Numbered from the stretch's first letter, positions 16,897 through 25,868 are shown. The stretch is 34,330 bases of DNA from Eubacteriales Family XIII. Incertae Sedis bacterium (GCA_031266515.1 JAISAW010000102.1:1-34330), one strand, 5' to 3'. Notes: generated from the sequence alone by a model not told the origin. A program made the numbers and translations.

Positions 16897-19800
16897 ATGA
16901 AGGCTGCATATAAGTCACGGGGACAGGGGAAACCCAACCATATAAGTATTTTGACGGCTTTGGCTGTGGCCTTGTCCATGGTGCTGATGCCCGTGATGTC
17001 CGCAGGGGATACCGACGGCAGTGTAGTGCCGCCCGCGGAGTTGACGGAACCTGTTGATACGCTGGCGACGGAGCCTGCAGGCCTGGCGCCGACAGAAGAG
17101 CTTTCCGATTTGCCCCCCCCCGTTCAGATAGAGGATGGGCAGGCTGGGGAACCTTCGCCTGATACAGATGGCTCTGCGGGAAACCCCGCAGTGAGTGAGG
17201 CGGCTGACACAGACACATCCGAAACCCCGCCGAAACCCGTGCCTGCCGGGGAAAGCGTGAAGGGTACGTCCGGATCTACACTGCCTGTGATAGCCCGGCT
17301 CAGCCTGGCGTCAATCAAGCCGATGTCGGACACTCCCGTCCCCATCACTGAAGGCCAGAGTGTCAGTACTATCCAAACCAACATCCAAAATGCGCTGAAC
17401 AGCGCGGGCAGCGGCGATACAGTCACCGTCACCGGCAGCAAGACCGGCGTGACTACCACGCTCAGGCTGGATATCCCGGCGGGCGTCAAGGTTCTCTGGA
17501 AAGCCAGGTACACAGGCACTGTAGGCGCCGCAGAGGCTCTGATTACGGCCTATGGCTATGTAGGAAACGCTTTTGAAGTGGGCGATGGCGAAGTCAGCAC
17601 AACTGAAGGCAGTGCCATCTACTACACCGCCGGACTGGTTTCCACTATCACTGTCAGCGGCGGCGTAGTAAGCGCCACGACAGGCAGTGCAATCTACACC
17701 ACCGGGATAGATTCCTCTGTCACGGTCAGCGGCGGCACGGTCAGCGCCACGACAGGTACGGCCATCTACGACGCCGGAGCAATTTCCCCTGTCATTGTCA
17801 GCGACGGCACGGTCAGCGCCACGACAGGCAGTGCAATCTACACCACCGGGATAGATTCCTCTGTCACGGTCAGCGGCGGCACGGTGTCAAATACGGCCAC
17901 GGCGCCATCATCCCCTGTCATCTATATGGGCAATGCCGGCAACACCGGCCGGAATGTCACCGTGTCCGGCACCGGCACGGTAAAGGCGATGGGGGCTGGC
18001 GGCACTGCCATACAGTCGCCCGGAGAGGTAGCAGTCACCGGCTTCGGCACGGTAAGCGCCACGACAGGAATTGCCATAGAGGGCACCGGGACAGGCTCCA
18101 AAGCCACGGTCAGCGGCGGCACGGTGTCAAATGCGGCCACGGCGCCATCATCCCCTGTCATCTATATGGGCAATGCCGGCAACACCGGCCAGAATGTCAC
18201 CGTGTCCGACATCGGCACGGTAAAGGCGATGGGGGACAGCGGCATAGCTATACAATCGCCCGGCAATGTGTCAGTCAGCGGCGGCGTAGTGAGCGCCACG
18301 ACAGGCATAGCTATACAATCGCCCGGCAATGTATCAGTCACCGGCGGCACGGTGAGCGCCACGACAGGCATCGCCATCAATGCTACCGGCAATGTGTCAA
18401 TCGAAAGAGGTTCCGTGCGCGCCACGGCAGGCATCGCCATCAATGCCGCAGACCCGTCCTGTACCGTCACCGTCAATGCGGGACGGGTAGAGGCGACGGG
18501 AGGCATGGGCATGGCTGTAGCCATACAGACAGCCGGCAATGTCAGAGTCAACGGCGGCGAGGTCAGCTCAGAAGAATATGCAGCCATACTATCTACCGGG
18601 GACCAATCCGTTGTCACTGTCACCGGAGGGAAAGTCTCCTCTCTGGGATATGGTATCTGTATGCAAAACCAGTCCAATACAGGCCTGAATGTCACGGTGG
18701 GCGGAACTGGACAGGTAGAGGCGGAATCCGCTTCTACTATCTTGACTTACGGGGATGTAACTATTGGGGGCCAGCCTCCAGCCATTGACCGCGCCAGAGT
18801 CAGCGCCAAATCGAGCTGTGCAATTGATGCAAGAGGCCGTACCTCCGCCGTTACGGTAAGTGGCGGCCTTGTAAGCGCAGAAGGCGGCCATGCCATTGAA
18901 GCCTTAGGCGAGGCGGCTAGAGTCACCGTCAACGGTGGCCTTGTGTTTGCCTATGGCAACCTTATAAACGGCAATCCAGGCACGGCGGTCTATATAGAAA
19001 ATGCTGACGGGTTTGCCGGCCCGACCGCTTTGGGCGGCATGGTCATATCGTGGAGCGATTGGACTTGGCATTGGCAACCCGGGGACAGTACCTATCTATA
19101 CGGCACAAAGGCCGGCATCGACATTCTGCCCACCACCTCCGCTACGGCAGTGTGGGATGAGCGGGATGGCCTGAGCGGCATCGCTTATAAGGGCCTTGCC
19201 AATGAGGGCTTTATCCCGATAGCGGGTGTGGCGCTGAGGTCCGAAGCTGCTGTGGGCGATGTGACTGTCAGCGGCAAAGTCGGCGCGCCGCTTGCGGATT
19301 CGCAGACGGCGACCATCAAGCTCGTCGGCGATACGGTGAAGGATTCGTTTACGGGCAAAGATGTCTCTGATTGGTTTTACAATGATTGGAACCCCAACAC
19401 CCTGCCCACGGGCGTGACTGTTGCCGCTACAGCACAGAAGGGCAGCGACAGTATCAAGCTCACATTTGGCGGCGTGCCTGCGAGGACGTGGTGGATGTGG
19501 GACGACATCAAAGAACGCTTGGATATCACTATCCCCGGAAGCGTCCTCGCCCACGGCGAGGATGTCCCCGTGACGCCAAACGACAACGCGTTGTTTGATA
19601 TCGCCCTGGAGCCTTATGCCTTGACGGCCGTAAACGGCAGGCCTGTCAACGGCCAGGACGCCTCTCCGCCGGGGAGCAATATGTATCTGCCGGGGACAGG
19701 GGTTGACATCATGGCGGACGTCCTGGATTGGCTGGAGTTTGTCGAATGGGTGGGCAGCGGCGGCGTTAGTTTCAATTATGGCGCCGGCAGCCCATCTAAC

Positions 19801-22800
19801 TCATTCGAAATGCCGGCCAACGATGCCACTGTCACGGCGAGGTACCGGTATGAAAGGCCATACTACATAGAGGTCAACTACTTTGACGAAACGCTTACGG
19901 GGTTCATGCCGGGAAGCTACTCGTTTCGCAGGCCTTGGAGCGGGGAACCGGCTATAACAGTTACGGTATCGGGAACGGCCTTCCCAATCGAGGAAGGGTG
20001 GATGGACTGGTACTATCTTTCCATCGTAAGGGAAGGCGAGGGGGATATCGGCGGCAGTGAGGCCTTTGAAGATATTTTTATCCCCGAGCGGCCCCCCGCC
20101 CCCGAGCATATAGAGGGCGAAAATGAAACAGTCGCCGGCCTGTCCGACGGCCGGATCACCGGCGTGGACGGATCTATGGAGTATAGCCCGGATGGCGGGG
20201 CCAGCTGGAAGTCCTGCACTGGCAATTCTGTCGAAAACCTTGCGCCCGGCAGCTATCAGGTGCGGTACGCAGCTGCGCAGGGCTCGTTCCGAGGCCTTCC
20301 TGCCACGATAGAGGTCGGGCAGGGGGCGCCGCAGACATATGCCCTGAAAGTGGAAGCGCCCTCGTTTGCCGATGTGACGGCAGGCTACGTGCAGCCCGAT
20401 GCAAAGGCCATCACGATCACGAACACCGGGAACAGCCCGGCGACGATAGAAAGCGTCACCGTATCGGGGGAAGCTTTTGTGATAAGCGGCTCCGGCGGGA
20501 CGGTCGCCCCGGACGGCGGAAAGACCGAGACATGGAAGGTCCAGCCGGAAGCCGGATTGGGCGTGGGCAGGCATAATGCTGTCATCACCGTGGGCTACGA
20601 TGATGGCGGCACCACTGCGTCTGTCGTGGCAGGCGTCACGTTCACGGTAAACGCACAGACAAACGCCTTGACGGTCGTGCACGGCTCGGGCGGCGGCGGG
20701 GCATATGCGGAAGGGGACAAGACAGGCATCACTGCGGACAGCGCCCCTGAAGGGCAGGCATTTGACAGGTGGGTCAGCGATGGCGGCGGGGCCTTCGCGC
20801 CCGGCCACACCTCATCCTCGGCTGTATTCACCATGCCTGCAGGCGCGGCCACTGTCACCGCGAAATACAGGTATGCCACCCCCAGCGTATACATCAGCTT
20901 TATCGGGGAGGTATTGACGGGGTTCACGCCGGGGAGGTATTCGTTCAATGGCGGGACGCCTGTCCTGGTCCCTGGGGCCACCCATGTGGTCGAGGAAGGG
21001 TGGATGGACGGCTCGCCGCTCTCAATAGTGAGGGAAGGCGAGGGGGATGTCGCGGACAGTGCTCCGCAAGAACTCCTTGTCCCCGCGCGGCCTGCCGCCC
21101 CCATCAGCATAGGAAAGACAGATGAAACGGTCACAGGCCTGCATGACGGCACGATTACGGGCGTGGGCACGGATATGGAGTACAAGGCGGATGGCGGGGC
21201 CACATGGACGGCCGGCACAGGCTCGGCTGTCACAGGGCTTGCGCCCGGCGTGTACCAGGTGCGCTACAGGGCCGCCGTCTCCGCATTCTACGGCCAGCCA
21301 GCCACTATAACGGTCAGGGAAGGCGAAGCGCAGGCCCGCGAGCTCCAGGTGGCGGCGCCGTCATTTGGCGCGGCAACGGAAGGCTACGGCAGCCCGCCCG
21401 CTGCGGAGCCCATCATCATCACGAACAACGGGAACAGCCTGGCGTCGATAGGAAGCGTCACGGTATCGGGGGAGGCTTTTGAGGTCAGCGGCTCCGGCCC
21501 TGCGGTCCAGCCTGAAGGGGGTACGATAGATACATGGAAGATCCGGCCGAAAGCCAAGCTTGGCGTGGGCACATACACGGCGACTGTCACTGTCGCCTAT
21601 GACGGGGGCGCGCAGGCAACCGCAAATGTGGGCTTTACGGTGAATGCGCGGAAGTACGCATTCACAGTGGCAAACGGCACGGACACGGCGGGCGAGGGCC
21701 CGTATGCGGCGGGGGCTGCCGTGAAGATAAGGGCGGGCGTGGCCCCGCCAGGGCAGGTGTTCAACGTTTGGGAGAGCAGCGGCGGGGGCACTTTCCTGCC
21801 TGATACAAGCATCTCCACCACTTTCATCATGCCGGATGGCGACGTCACGGTCACGGCGAAGTACAGGTATGCCACGCCTGAAGCAGATATAGATTTCAGA
21901 AGCGAAACCTTGACGGGCCTTGTGTCCGGAGGGACGTATTCGTTTAATGGCGCAGGGCCTGTCGTCGTTTCGGAGGCGGCCTATGCGCTTGCCGAAGGAT
22001 GGATGGCGGGCTTGCCGCTCTCCGTCGTAAGGAAAGGCGAGGGACATGTCGCCGACAGCGCTGCGCAGACCATCCCTGAAATCCCGGCGCGGCCTGCCGC
22101 CCCGGACAGCGTAGGAAAGACAGATGAGACTATCGCCGGCCTGGCTGACGGCCGGATCGCCGGCGTGGACGGATCTATGGAGTATAGCCCGGATGGCGGG
22201 GCCAGCTGGAAGTCCTGCACTGGCACTTCTGTTGACGGCCTTGCGCCCGGCAAATACCAGGTGCGCTACGCAGCTACGGGCTTCTCGTTCCACAGCCTTG
22301 CCGCCACGATAACGGTCGGGCCAGGGGTGCCGCAGACATATGCCCTGAAAGTGGAAGCGCCATCATTTGCCGATGTGACGGCAGGCTACGTGCAGCCCGA
22401 TGCAAAGGCCATCACGATCACGAACAATGGGAACAGCCCGGCGACGATAGAAAGCGTCACCGTATCGGGGGAAGCTTTTGTGATAAGCGGCTCCGGCGGG
22501 ACGGTCGCCCCGGACGGCGGAAAGGCCGAGACATGGAAGGTCCAGCCGGAAGCCGGGCTGGGCGTGGGCAGGCATAATGCTGTCATCACCGTGGGCTACG
22601 ATGATGGCGGCGCCACTGCCTATGTCGTGGCAGGCGTCACGTTCACGGTAAATGCACAGACATATGCCTTGACGGTCGTGCGCGGCTCGGGCGGCGGCGG
22701 GAGCCATGCAGAAGGGGACAAGACAGGCATCACGGCGGACAGCGCCCCTGAAGGGCAGATATTCTACAGGTGGGTGAGCGATGGCGGCGGGGCCTTCGCG

Positions 22801-24192
22801 CCCGGCGACACTTCATCCTCGGCTGTATTCACCATGCCTGCGGGCGCGACCACCGTCACTGCGAAGTACCGGTATGCCACGCCAGACGCAGAGGCCGGCT
22901 TCACGGATGAGACCCTGACGGGGCTTGTGCCGGGAGGGGTGTATTCGTTTAATGGCGGGGCGCCTGCCGTCGTTTCGGGGGCGGCCTACGCCATCCCTGA
23001 AGAATGGATGGACGGCTCGCCGCTCTCAATAGTGAGAAAAGGCGAGGGGGATGTCGCCGACAGTGCAGCGCAGGCCATCCCTGAAATCCCGGCGCGGCCT
23101 GCCGCCCCCATCAGCATAGGGAAGACAGACGAAACGGCCGAAGGCTTAAATGACGGCACCATCATCGGTGTAGACACAGATATGGAGTACAAGGCGGAAG
23201 GCGGGGCCATATGGACGGCCTGCCCCGGCCCGGCCGTCACAGGCCTTGCGCCCGGCATGTACCAGGTGCGCTACAGGGCCACGGCCTCATCATTCCACAG
23301 CCATCCAGCCACGGCGACGATTGGCAAAGGGGCGGAACGGACGTATGCCCTCACAGTCGTAAACGGCACGGACAAGACGGGCGGCAGCCCGTATACGGCT
23401 GGCACTATAGTTGACATCGTTGCGGACGGCGCCCCGGCGGGCAAGGTGTTCGACAAGTGGGCGGGCGGCGCCGGCGGGGCTTTCGGCGATGAAAGCAGCC
23501 CATCGACCACATTCGCCATGCCTTCGAATGCGGCGACGGCCACTGCGACATATAAAGATATCGAAGAAAATGAAGAAAAAGGCGTCAAGCCCGTCGAGAA
23601 AGACTTCGGGGCATATACGGGCAGCGGGGACGTCACGGCGAAAGTGGACGCGGACTATACTACGTTTGTACGCCTGCTGCTTGAGGGCGAGGAAGTGGAT
23701 GCCGAAAACTATACGGTCACACAGGGGAGCACGGCCATCACGCTTAAGGAGGGCTACCTGAAGACGTTTGGCGACGGGACGTATCTGTTCGTCGCTGAGT
23801 TTTCGGATGGCGTAAGCGGGAATATAAAGCTGTCCATAGGCCAGGCGGGCGACGGCAAATACCCTGGCGACGGCCCTCCAGGGCAAGACACAGATAAGCC
23901 AGGGGGCAGCGCAGGCAATAGTACGGGCACATCATCCAGTGGCTGGCCAATCGGAGGCGCCGCAACAACAGCAAGCGTCGATCAGCCCGCAGCAGGCGAG
24001 GCCACCACAGGTAGCACATCGGATCAAGATGAGGCAAAGGCAGGCAGTGGGGCGGCTGAGGCCGCTGTTGGCGACAGCACAGCAGGCAAAGGCATTTCCC
24101 CTCTCGCCTTATGGCTCGCTGTCATCGCCGCGCTCGGGGCGGCCCTCATCGTGGTTATAAGCATGAACGCTCGCAGGAAGAAGGCGCAATAG
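16897..24192 (+). CDS. Giant repeat-rich surface protein (adhesin-like), 2431 residues
   Basis: A signal peptide spans about residues 1-36 (hydrophobic core, then a probable cut after MSA), followed by a Pro/Glu/Thr/Asp-rich stretch to about 140. Residues about 150-700 are short VTVSGGTVSATTG-type repeats expected to form a right-handed beta-helix. From about 905 to 2220 there are five InlB B-repeat-like modules (pattern A-L-T-V-x-N-G ... F-x-x-W ... T-x-F-x-M-P ... V-T-A-x-Y). These alternate with beta-sandwich-like segments and three ASPM/SPD-2/Hydin-like modules. Residues about 2228-2320 resemble an X2-like Ig module. A Gly/Ser/Thr/Ala linker leads to a membrane segment at about 2401-2423 and a basic tail (RRKKAQ). 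No LPxTG-type sortase signal is visible, so membrane anchoring is inferred. Function is probably adhesion or surface structure; the ligand is unknown. The ribosome-binding site is good. Confidence 0.9.
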   Translation: MKAAYKSRGQGKPNHISILTALAVALSMVLMPVMSAGDTDGSVVPPAELTEPVDTLATEPAGLAPTEELSDLPPPVQIEDGQAGEPSPDTDGSAGNPAVSEAADTDTSETPPKPVPAGESVKGTSGSTLPVIARLSLASIKPMSDTPVPITEGQSVSTIQTNIQNALNSAGSGDTVTVTGSKTGVTTTLRLDIPAGVKVLWKARYTGTVGAAEALITAYGYVGNAFEVGDGEVSTTEGSAIYYTAGLVSTITVSGGVVSATTGSAIYTTGIDSSVTVSGGTVSATTGTAIYDAGAISPVIVSDGTVSATTGSAIYTTGIDSSVTVSGGTVSNTATAPSSPVIYMGNAGNTGRNVTVSGTGTVKAMGAGGTAIQSPGEVAVTGFGTVSATTGIAIEGTGTGSKATVSGGTVSNAATAPSSPVIYMGNAGNTGQNVTVSDIGTVKAMGDSGIAIQSPGNVSVSGGVVSATTGIAIQSPGNVSVTGGTVSATTGIAINATGNVSIERGSVRATAGIAINAADPSCTVTVNAGRVEATGGMGMAVAIQTAGNVRVNGGEVSSEEYAAILSTGDQSVVTVTGGKVSSLGYGICMQNQSNTGLNVTVGGTGQVEAESASTILTYGDVTIGGQPPAIDRARVSAKSSCAIDARGRTSAVTVSGGLVSAEGGHAIEALGEAARVTVNGGLVFAYGNLINGNPGTAVYIENADGFAGPTALGGMVISWSDWTWHWQPGDSTYLYGTKAGIDILPTTSATAVWDERDGLSGIAYKGLANEGFIPIAGVALRSEAAVGDVTVSGKVGAPLADSQTATIKLVGDTVKDSFTGKDVSDWFYNDWNPNTLPTGVTVAATAQKGSDSIKLTFGGVPARTWWMWDDIKERLDITIPGSVLAHGEDVPVTPNDNALFDIALEPYALTAVNGRPVNGQDASPPGSNMYLPGTGVDIMADVLDWLEFVEWVGSGGVSFNYGAGSPSNSFEMPANDATVTARYRYERPYYIEVNYFDETLTGFMPGSYSFRRPWSGEPAITVTVSGTAFPIEEGWMDWYYLSIVREGEGDIGGSEAFEDIFIPERPPAPEHIEGENETVAGLSDGRITGVDGSMEYSPDGGASWKSCTGNSVENLAPGSYQVRYAAAQGSFRGLPATIEVGQGAPQTYALKVEAPSFADVTAGYVQPDAKAITITNTGNSPATIESVTVSGEAFVISGSGGTVAPDGGKTETWKVQPEAGLGVGRHNAVITVGYDDGGTTASVVAGVTFTVNAQTNALTVVHGSGGGGAYAEGDKTGITADSAPEGQAFDRWVSDGGGAFAPGHTSSSAVFTMPAGAATVTAKYRYATPSVYISFIGEVLTGFTPGRYSFNGGTPVLVPGATHVVEEGWMDGSPLSIVREGEGDVADSAPQELLVPARPAAPISIGKTDETVTGLHDGTITGVGTDMEYKADGGATWTAGTGSAVTGLAPGVYQVRYRAAVSAFYGQPATITVREGEAQARELQVAAPSFGAATEGYGSPPAAEPIIITNNGNSLASIGSVTVSGEAFEVSGSGPAVQPEGGTIDTWKIRPKAKLGVGTYTATVTVAYDGGAQATANVGFTVNARKYAFTVANGTDTAGEGPYAAGAAVKIRAGVAPPGQVFNVWESSGGGTFLPDTSISTTFIMPDGDVTVTAKYRYATPEADIDFRSETLTGLVSGGTYSFNGAGPVVVSEAAYALAEGWMAGLPLSVVRKGEGHVADSAAQTIPEIPARPAAPDSVGKTDETIAGLADGRIAGVDGSMEYSPDGGASWKSCTGTSVDGLAPGKYQVRYAATGFSFHSLAATITVGPGVPQTYALKVEAPSFADVTAGYVQPDAKAITITNNGNSPATIESVTVSGEAFVISGSGGTVAPDGGKAETWKVQPEAGLGVGRHNAVITVGYDDGGATAYVVAGVTFTVNAQTYALTVVRGSGGGGSHAEGDKTGITADSAPEGQIFYRWVSDGGGAFAPGDTSSSAVFTMPAGATTVTAKYRYATPDAEAGFTDETLTGLVPGGVYSFNGGAPAVVSGAAYAIPEEWMDGSPLSIVRKGEGDVADSAAQAIPEIPARPAAPISIGKTDETAEGLNDGTIIGVDTDMEYKAEGGAIWTACPGPAVTGLAPGMYQVRYRATASSFHSHPATATIGKGAERTYALTVVNGTDKTGGSPYTAGTIVDIVADGAPAGKVFDKWAGGAGGAFGDESSPSTTFAMPSNAATATATYKDIEENEEKGVKPVEKDFGAYTGSGDVTAKVDADYTTFVRLLLEGEEVDAENYTVTQGSTAITLKEGYLKTFGDGTYLFVAEFSDGVSGNIKLSIGQAGDGKYPGDGPPGQDTDKPGGSAGNSTGTSSSGWPIGGAATTASVDQPAAGEATTGSTSDQDEAKAGSGAAEAAVGDSTAGKGISPLALWLAVIAALGAALIVVISMNARRKKAQ
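17640..18380 (+). repeat. DNA-level repeats encoding beta-helix coils
   Basis: Near-identical coding repeats are visible as DNA. The block beginning GTGCAATCTACACCACCGG at 17687 recurs at an offset of 144 bases. A longer block starting at 17881 (ACGGTGTCAAAT) recurs at 18121, exactly 240 bases later, and stays nearly identical for over 100 bases. The shorter unit GCGCCACGACAGG recurs many times. All offsets are multiples of three, so copy-number change would keep the frame. Confidence 0.8.
19612..23555 (+). repeat. About 1-kb tandem cassettes in the giant gene
   Basis: The protein pattern P-A-R-P-A-A-P ... G-L-x-D-G-x-I recurs near 20085, 21081, 22088 and 23095, a spacing of 996-1007 bases. 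Cassettes 1 and 3 match each other much better than their neighbours and stay aligned at a constant offset of 2,001 bases from about 20120 to 20880. Over about 360 bases (20332-20690) I count roughly 15 differences by eye. Cassettes 2 and 4 also resemble each other. The last cassette lacks the Hydin-like module. Confidence 0.85.
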
Positions 24193-24245
24193 CCGTCGGC
24201 GTTTCCCGGTTTCCCGACGTTCAGGTACGAAGAAGAGTACTTAGC

Positions 24246-24274
24246 TTGTAATGACATAGCTCGCTGACTATAAT
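24246..24274 (+). promoter_or_regulatory. Promoter of the MNT-HEPN pair; start at the ATG predicted
   Basis: TTGTAA (24246-24251) and a perfect TATAAT (24269-24274) are 17 bases apart. Transcription should begin about 24281, which is the A of the start codon. There is no Shine-Dalgarno sequence between the -10 and the ATG. Confidence 0.65.
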
Positions 24275-24280
24275 AGAGCC

Positions 24281-24649
24281 ATGATAAATGTTATTGAAAA
24301 CGCTAATATTTTTACAGATGCTGAGATAGAGGCTATTATGGAAGAGGTCGTCAAGGCTGCGGAAGCTGAGCTTGGCGACAGGCTTTCTGATGTCATATTG
24401 TATGGCTCATACGCGAGAGGCGACAACAGAGAGTGGTCAGATATAGATGTGATGGTTCTCGTTGAAACGGACGACTTTGAAGCAAACTATATCAAGAATA
24501 TTTTGATGGACAGGCTTTGGCGCTTGATCTATGAAACGAATCTACTTCTGTCCATCATCGTCGTCAGTGCTTCACGGTATGAACAATACAAGGATATTCT
24601 TCCGTTCTACACAAATGTGGCGAGAGAAGGCCGGCGCGTCTATGCCTGA
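24281..24649 (+). CDS. MNT-family minimal nucleotidyltransferase
   Basis: 122 residues of the DNA polymerase beta-like nucleotidyltransferase fold. The signature GS-x10-D-x-D is exact: Gly42-Ser43, then Asp54 and Asp56. The third acidic residue of the catalytic set is not evident in the strand around LLLSIIVVS. Such proteins are usually encoded beside HEPN proteins, and in the MntA-HepT toxin-antitoxin system the nucleotidyltransferase is the antitoxin that AMPylates the HEPN toxin. Here the HEPN gene overlaps the 3' end by 8 bases. Translation must start at ATG 24281, as no other start or ribosome-binding site is available, and the promoter predicts a leaderless mRNA. The toxin-antitoxin role is an inference from family and context. 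Confidence 0.87.
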   Translation: MINVIENANIFTDAEIEAIMEEVVKAAEAELGDRLSDVILYGSYARGDNREWSDIDVMVLVETDDFEANYIKNILMDRLWRLIYETNLLLSIIVVSASRYEQYKDILPFYTNVAREGRRVYA

Positions 24650-25055
24650 ATACAAAGAAGAGCAATCCATTCTGGCCATGCTGCGCATTGAGAATGCAAA
24701 AGAAGATTGCGAGTCGGCGGCGCTTGAGTTCGGTCAAGCTCATTATAAAGCGGCAAACAACAGGGCATACTACAGCATATTCCACGCGATCCGCGCCGTT
24801 CTCGCGCTCGAAAGCAAAGACTTCAAATCGCATGGGCAGTTGCTGGGATACTTCAATAAGAACTATATTCATAAAGGCAAATTCGATATATCGCTTTCAA
24901 AAATAATCAGCAATGCGAATGGTCTTCGTACAGACAGCGATTACAATGATTTTTTCATCGCTACGGCTGAAGAGTCTGAAAATGCGCTGGAGGGCGCGAG
25001 GACATTTCTCGACGCCGTCACGGTTTATCTTGCGAATGAATTGAACGGGCTATAA
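24642..25055 (+). CDS. HEPN-domain protein (probable partner of the MNT protein)
   Basis: 137 residues from ATG 24642; the frame is open upstream to 24531, but that part lies inside the MNT gene. The HEPN R-x4-6-H motif is present as Arg41-x6-His48 in NRAYYSIFHAIRAVL, in a helical background. HEPN proteins are often metal-independent RNases and toxins. The motif form fits the general HEPN family (HI0074-like) rather than the HepT subfamily, whose R-x4-H-x-Y with the modified Tyr near the C-terminus is not seen. GAGAAGG lies about 11 bases before the start. Overlap with the MNT gene implies joint translation. Whether it is toxic or an RNase is not shown by the sequence. Confidence 0.85.
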   Translation: MPEYKEEQSILAMLRIENAKEDCESAALEFGQAHYKAANNRAYYSIFHAIRAVLALESKDFKSHGQLLGYFNKNYIHKGKFDISLSKIISNANGLRTDSDYNDFFIATAEESENALEGARTFLDAVTVYLANELNGL

Positions 25056-25162
25056 CCAACTAAAGAGCAGATGGATACTGGTAAATGGCGATCAGAGCGC
25101 TTGATATTTTACCGGTAGACTACTTCAAAACGATTTTTAAGGTTTACTTGAAAATTTAATAG

Positions 25163-25363
25163 ATGGCTAAACAATATAACTACGAAGAGAAATTGGATAT
25201 TTCCTGAGAGAAAAGCGATGGCCAGTCCAGTACGGAAAGAATAAATTCCCGGATTCTATTGATTCGGTATTTCGAGTACGATTTCGAGGAAAGAAGCCTC
25301 TACAAGTTTTATGAAAGGATTGGCGATCCGGCAGCATTCATGCATAGGTACATAAGGTTTTGA
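25163..25363 (+). pseudogene. Short ORF interrupted by an in-frame TGA
   Basis: From ATG 25163 a frame runs 14 codons to TGA at 25205-25207 and then stays open for another 51 codons to TGA at 25361-25363. The second part is protein-like (charged and aromatic, with YFEYDFEERSLYKFYERIGD) and its stop overlaps the TTG start of the GIY-YIG gene. A TGG-to-TGA change would explain the interruption. I do not recognise the protein. No clear ribosome-binding site precedes 25163. The 107 bases between the HEPN stop and this ATG show nothing else. Confidence 0.35.
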
Positions 25364-25593
25364 ATTATGTTTATATAGCCAGGTGCGCGGACGGGACGCT
25401 CTATACAGGCTATACAGTGGATATCTCAAAACGTGCAAAAGCCCACAACGAAGGAAAGGGTGCCAAGTACACGAAATCGAGACGGCCGGTCAAGATCGTC
25501 TATTCGGAAGAATTCAATTCAAAGAGCGAAGCGCTCAAGAGGGAAGCGGCGATCAAAAAACTCAGCCGGGAAGAAAAATTGGCATTGATTTAG
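25360..25593 (+). CDS. GIY-YIG nuclease-fold protein (UPF0213/YhbQ-like)
   Basis: 77 residues, essentially one GIY-YIG domain: YVYIARCADGTLYTGYT at the N-terminus supplies the two halves of the signature, followed by KRAKAHNEGKGAKYT with the conserved Arg and His, and a C-terminal Glu in the KREAAIKKL helix. This matches small YhbQ/YazA-type proteins, whose cellular role is not settled. The start must be TTG 25360, because an in-frame stop lies just upstream and no ATG is near. AAGG at 25354-25357 is too close for an ideal ribosome-binding site. The start overlaps the stop of the interrupted upstream ORF (TTGA), so coupling is possible. Confidence 0.85.
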   Translation: MNYVYIARCADGTLYTGYTVDISKRAKAHNEGKGAKYTKSRRPVKIVYSEEFNSKSEALKREAAIKKLSREEKLALI

Positions 25594-25868
25594 AGAGCAC
25601 TGGAGATGAAGAGCGGCCTGCATTGTTTATATTTGACAGACCACTTCGACTAATTCGATTCGCTTTTTGCAATTATTTTTGGATTGCCCAGACTTAATCG
25701 AGCGGGCGACGCAGATCGTTTGGCTTTTTCAGTCTGTGCCGCTGGTAAAACCGGTCATGCCCTGTTGCGAAAACCGGGCAGCTTACAGTAAAATTTTCGT
25801 AGGCACTTTTGGTAAAGATGGACCTACGAAAAGATTTAATCACTGGGACGGGTATTGGAGAATTTAGT
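25594..25868. other. Intergenic region with two hairpins and a dispersed repeat
   Basis: There is no convincing gene here. One hairpin uses GCTG (25741-25744) with CAGC (25779-25782) outside CCGGT (25751-25755) with ACCGG (25773-25777). A second is a perfect 10-bp inverted repeat, TTTTCGTAGG (25794-25803) with CCTACGAAAA (25823-25832). The second belongs to a small repeat family also seen at 16759-16774 and, degenerate, at 31917-31953. The AT-rich part 25594-25740 shows nothing that I recognise. Confidence 0.5.

Noticed and set aside
17640-18380. CRISPR-like array
   Set aside because: The repeats lie in frame within a coding sequence, have no unique spacers of constant length, and have no cas genes nearby.
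19801-20808. 335-codon minus-strand ORF inside the giant gene
   Set aside because: Repetitive, GC-rich coding DNA leaves long antisense frames open. It repeats with the cassettes, has no ribosome-binding site and has Arg/His-rich composition typical of a shadow frame.
25205-25250. Selenocysteine recoding at the in-frame TGA
   Set aside because: No bacterial SECIS-type hairpin can be drawn just after the TGA, and TGA serves as a normal stop in many genes here. A nonsense mutation is simpler.
25594-25790. tRNA or other structured RNA gene
   Set aside because: There is no T-arm consensus or acceptor-stem pairing; only short local hairpins are visible.
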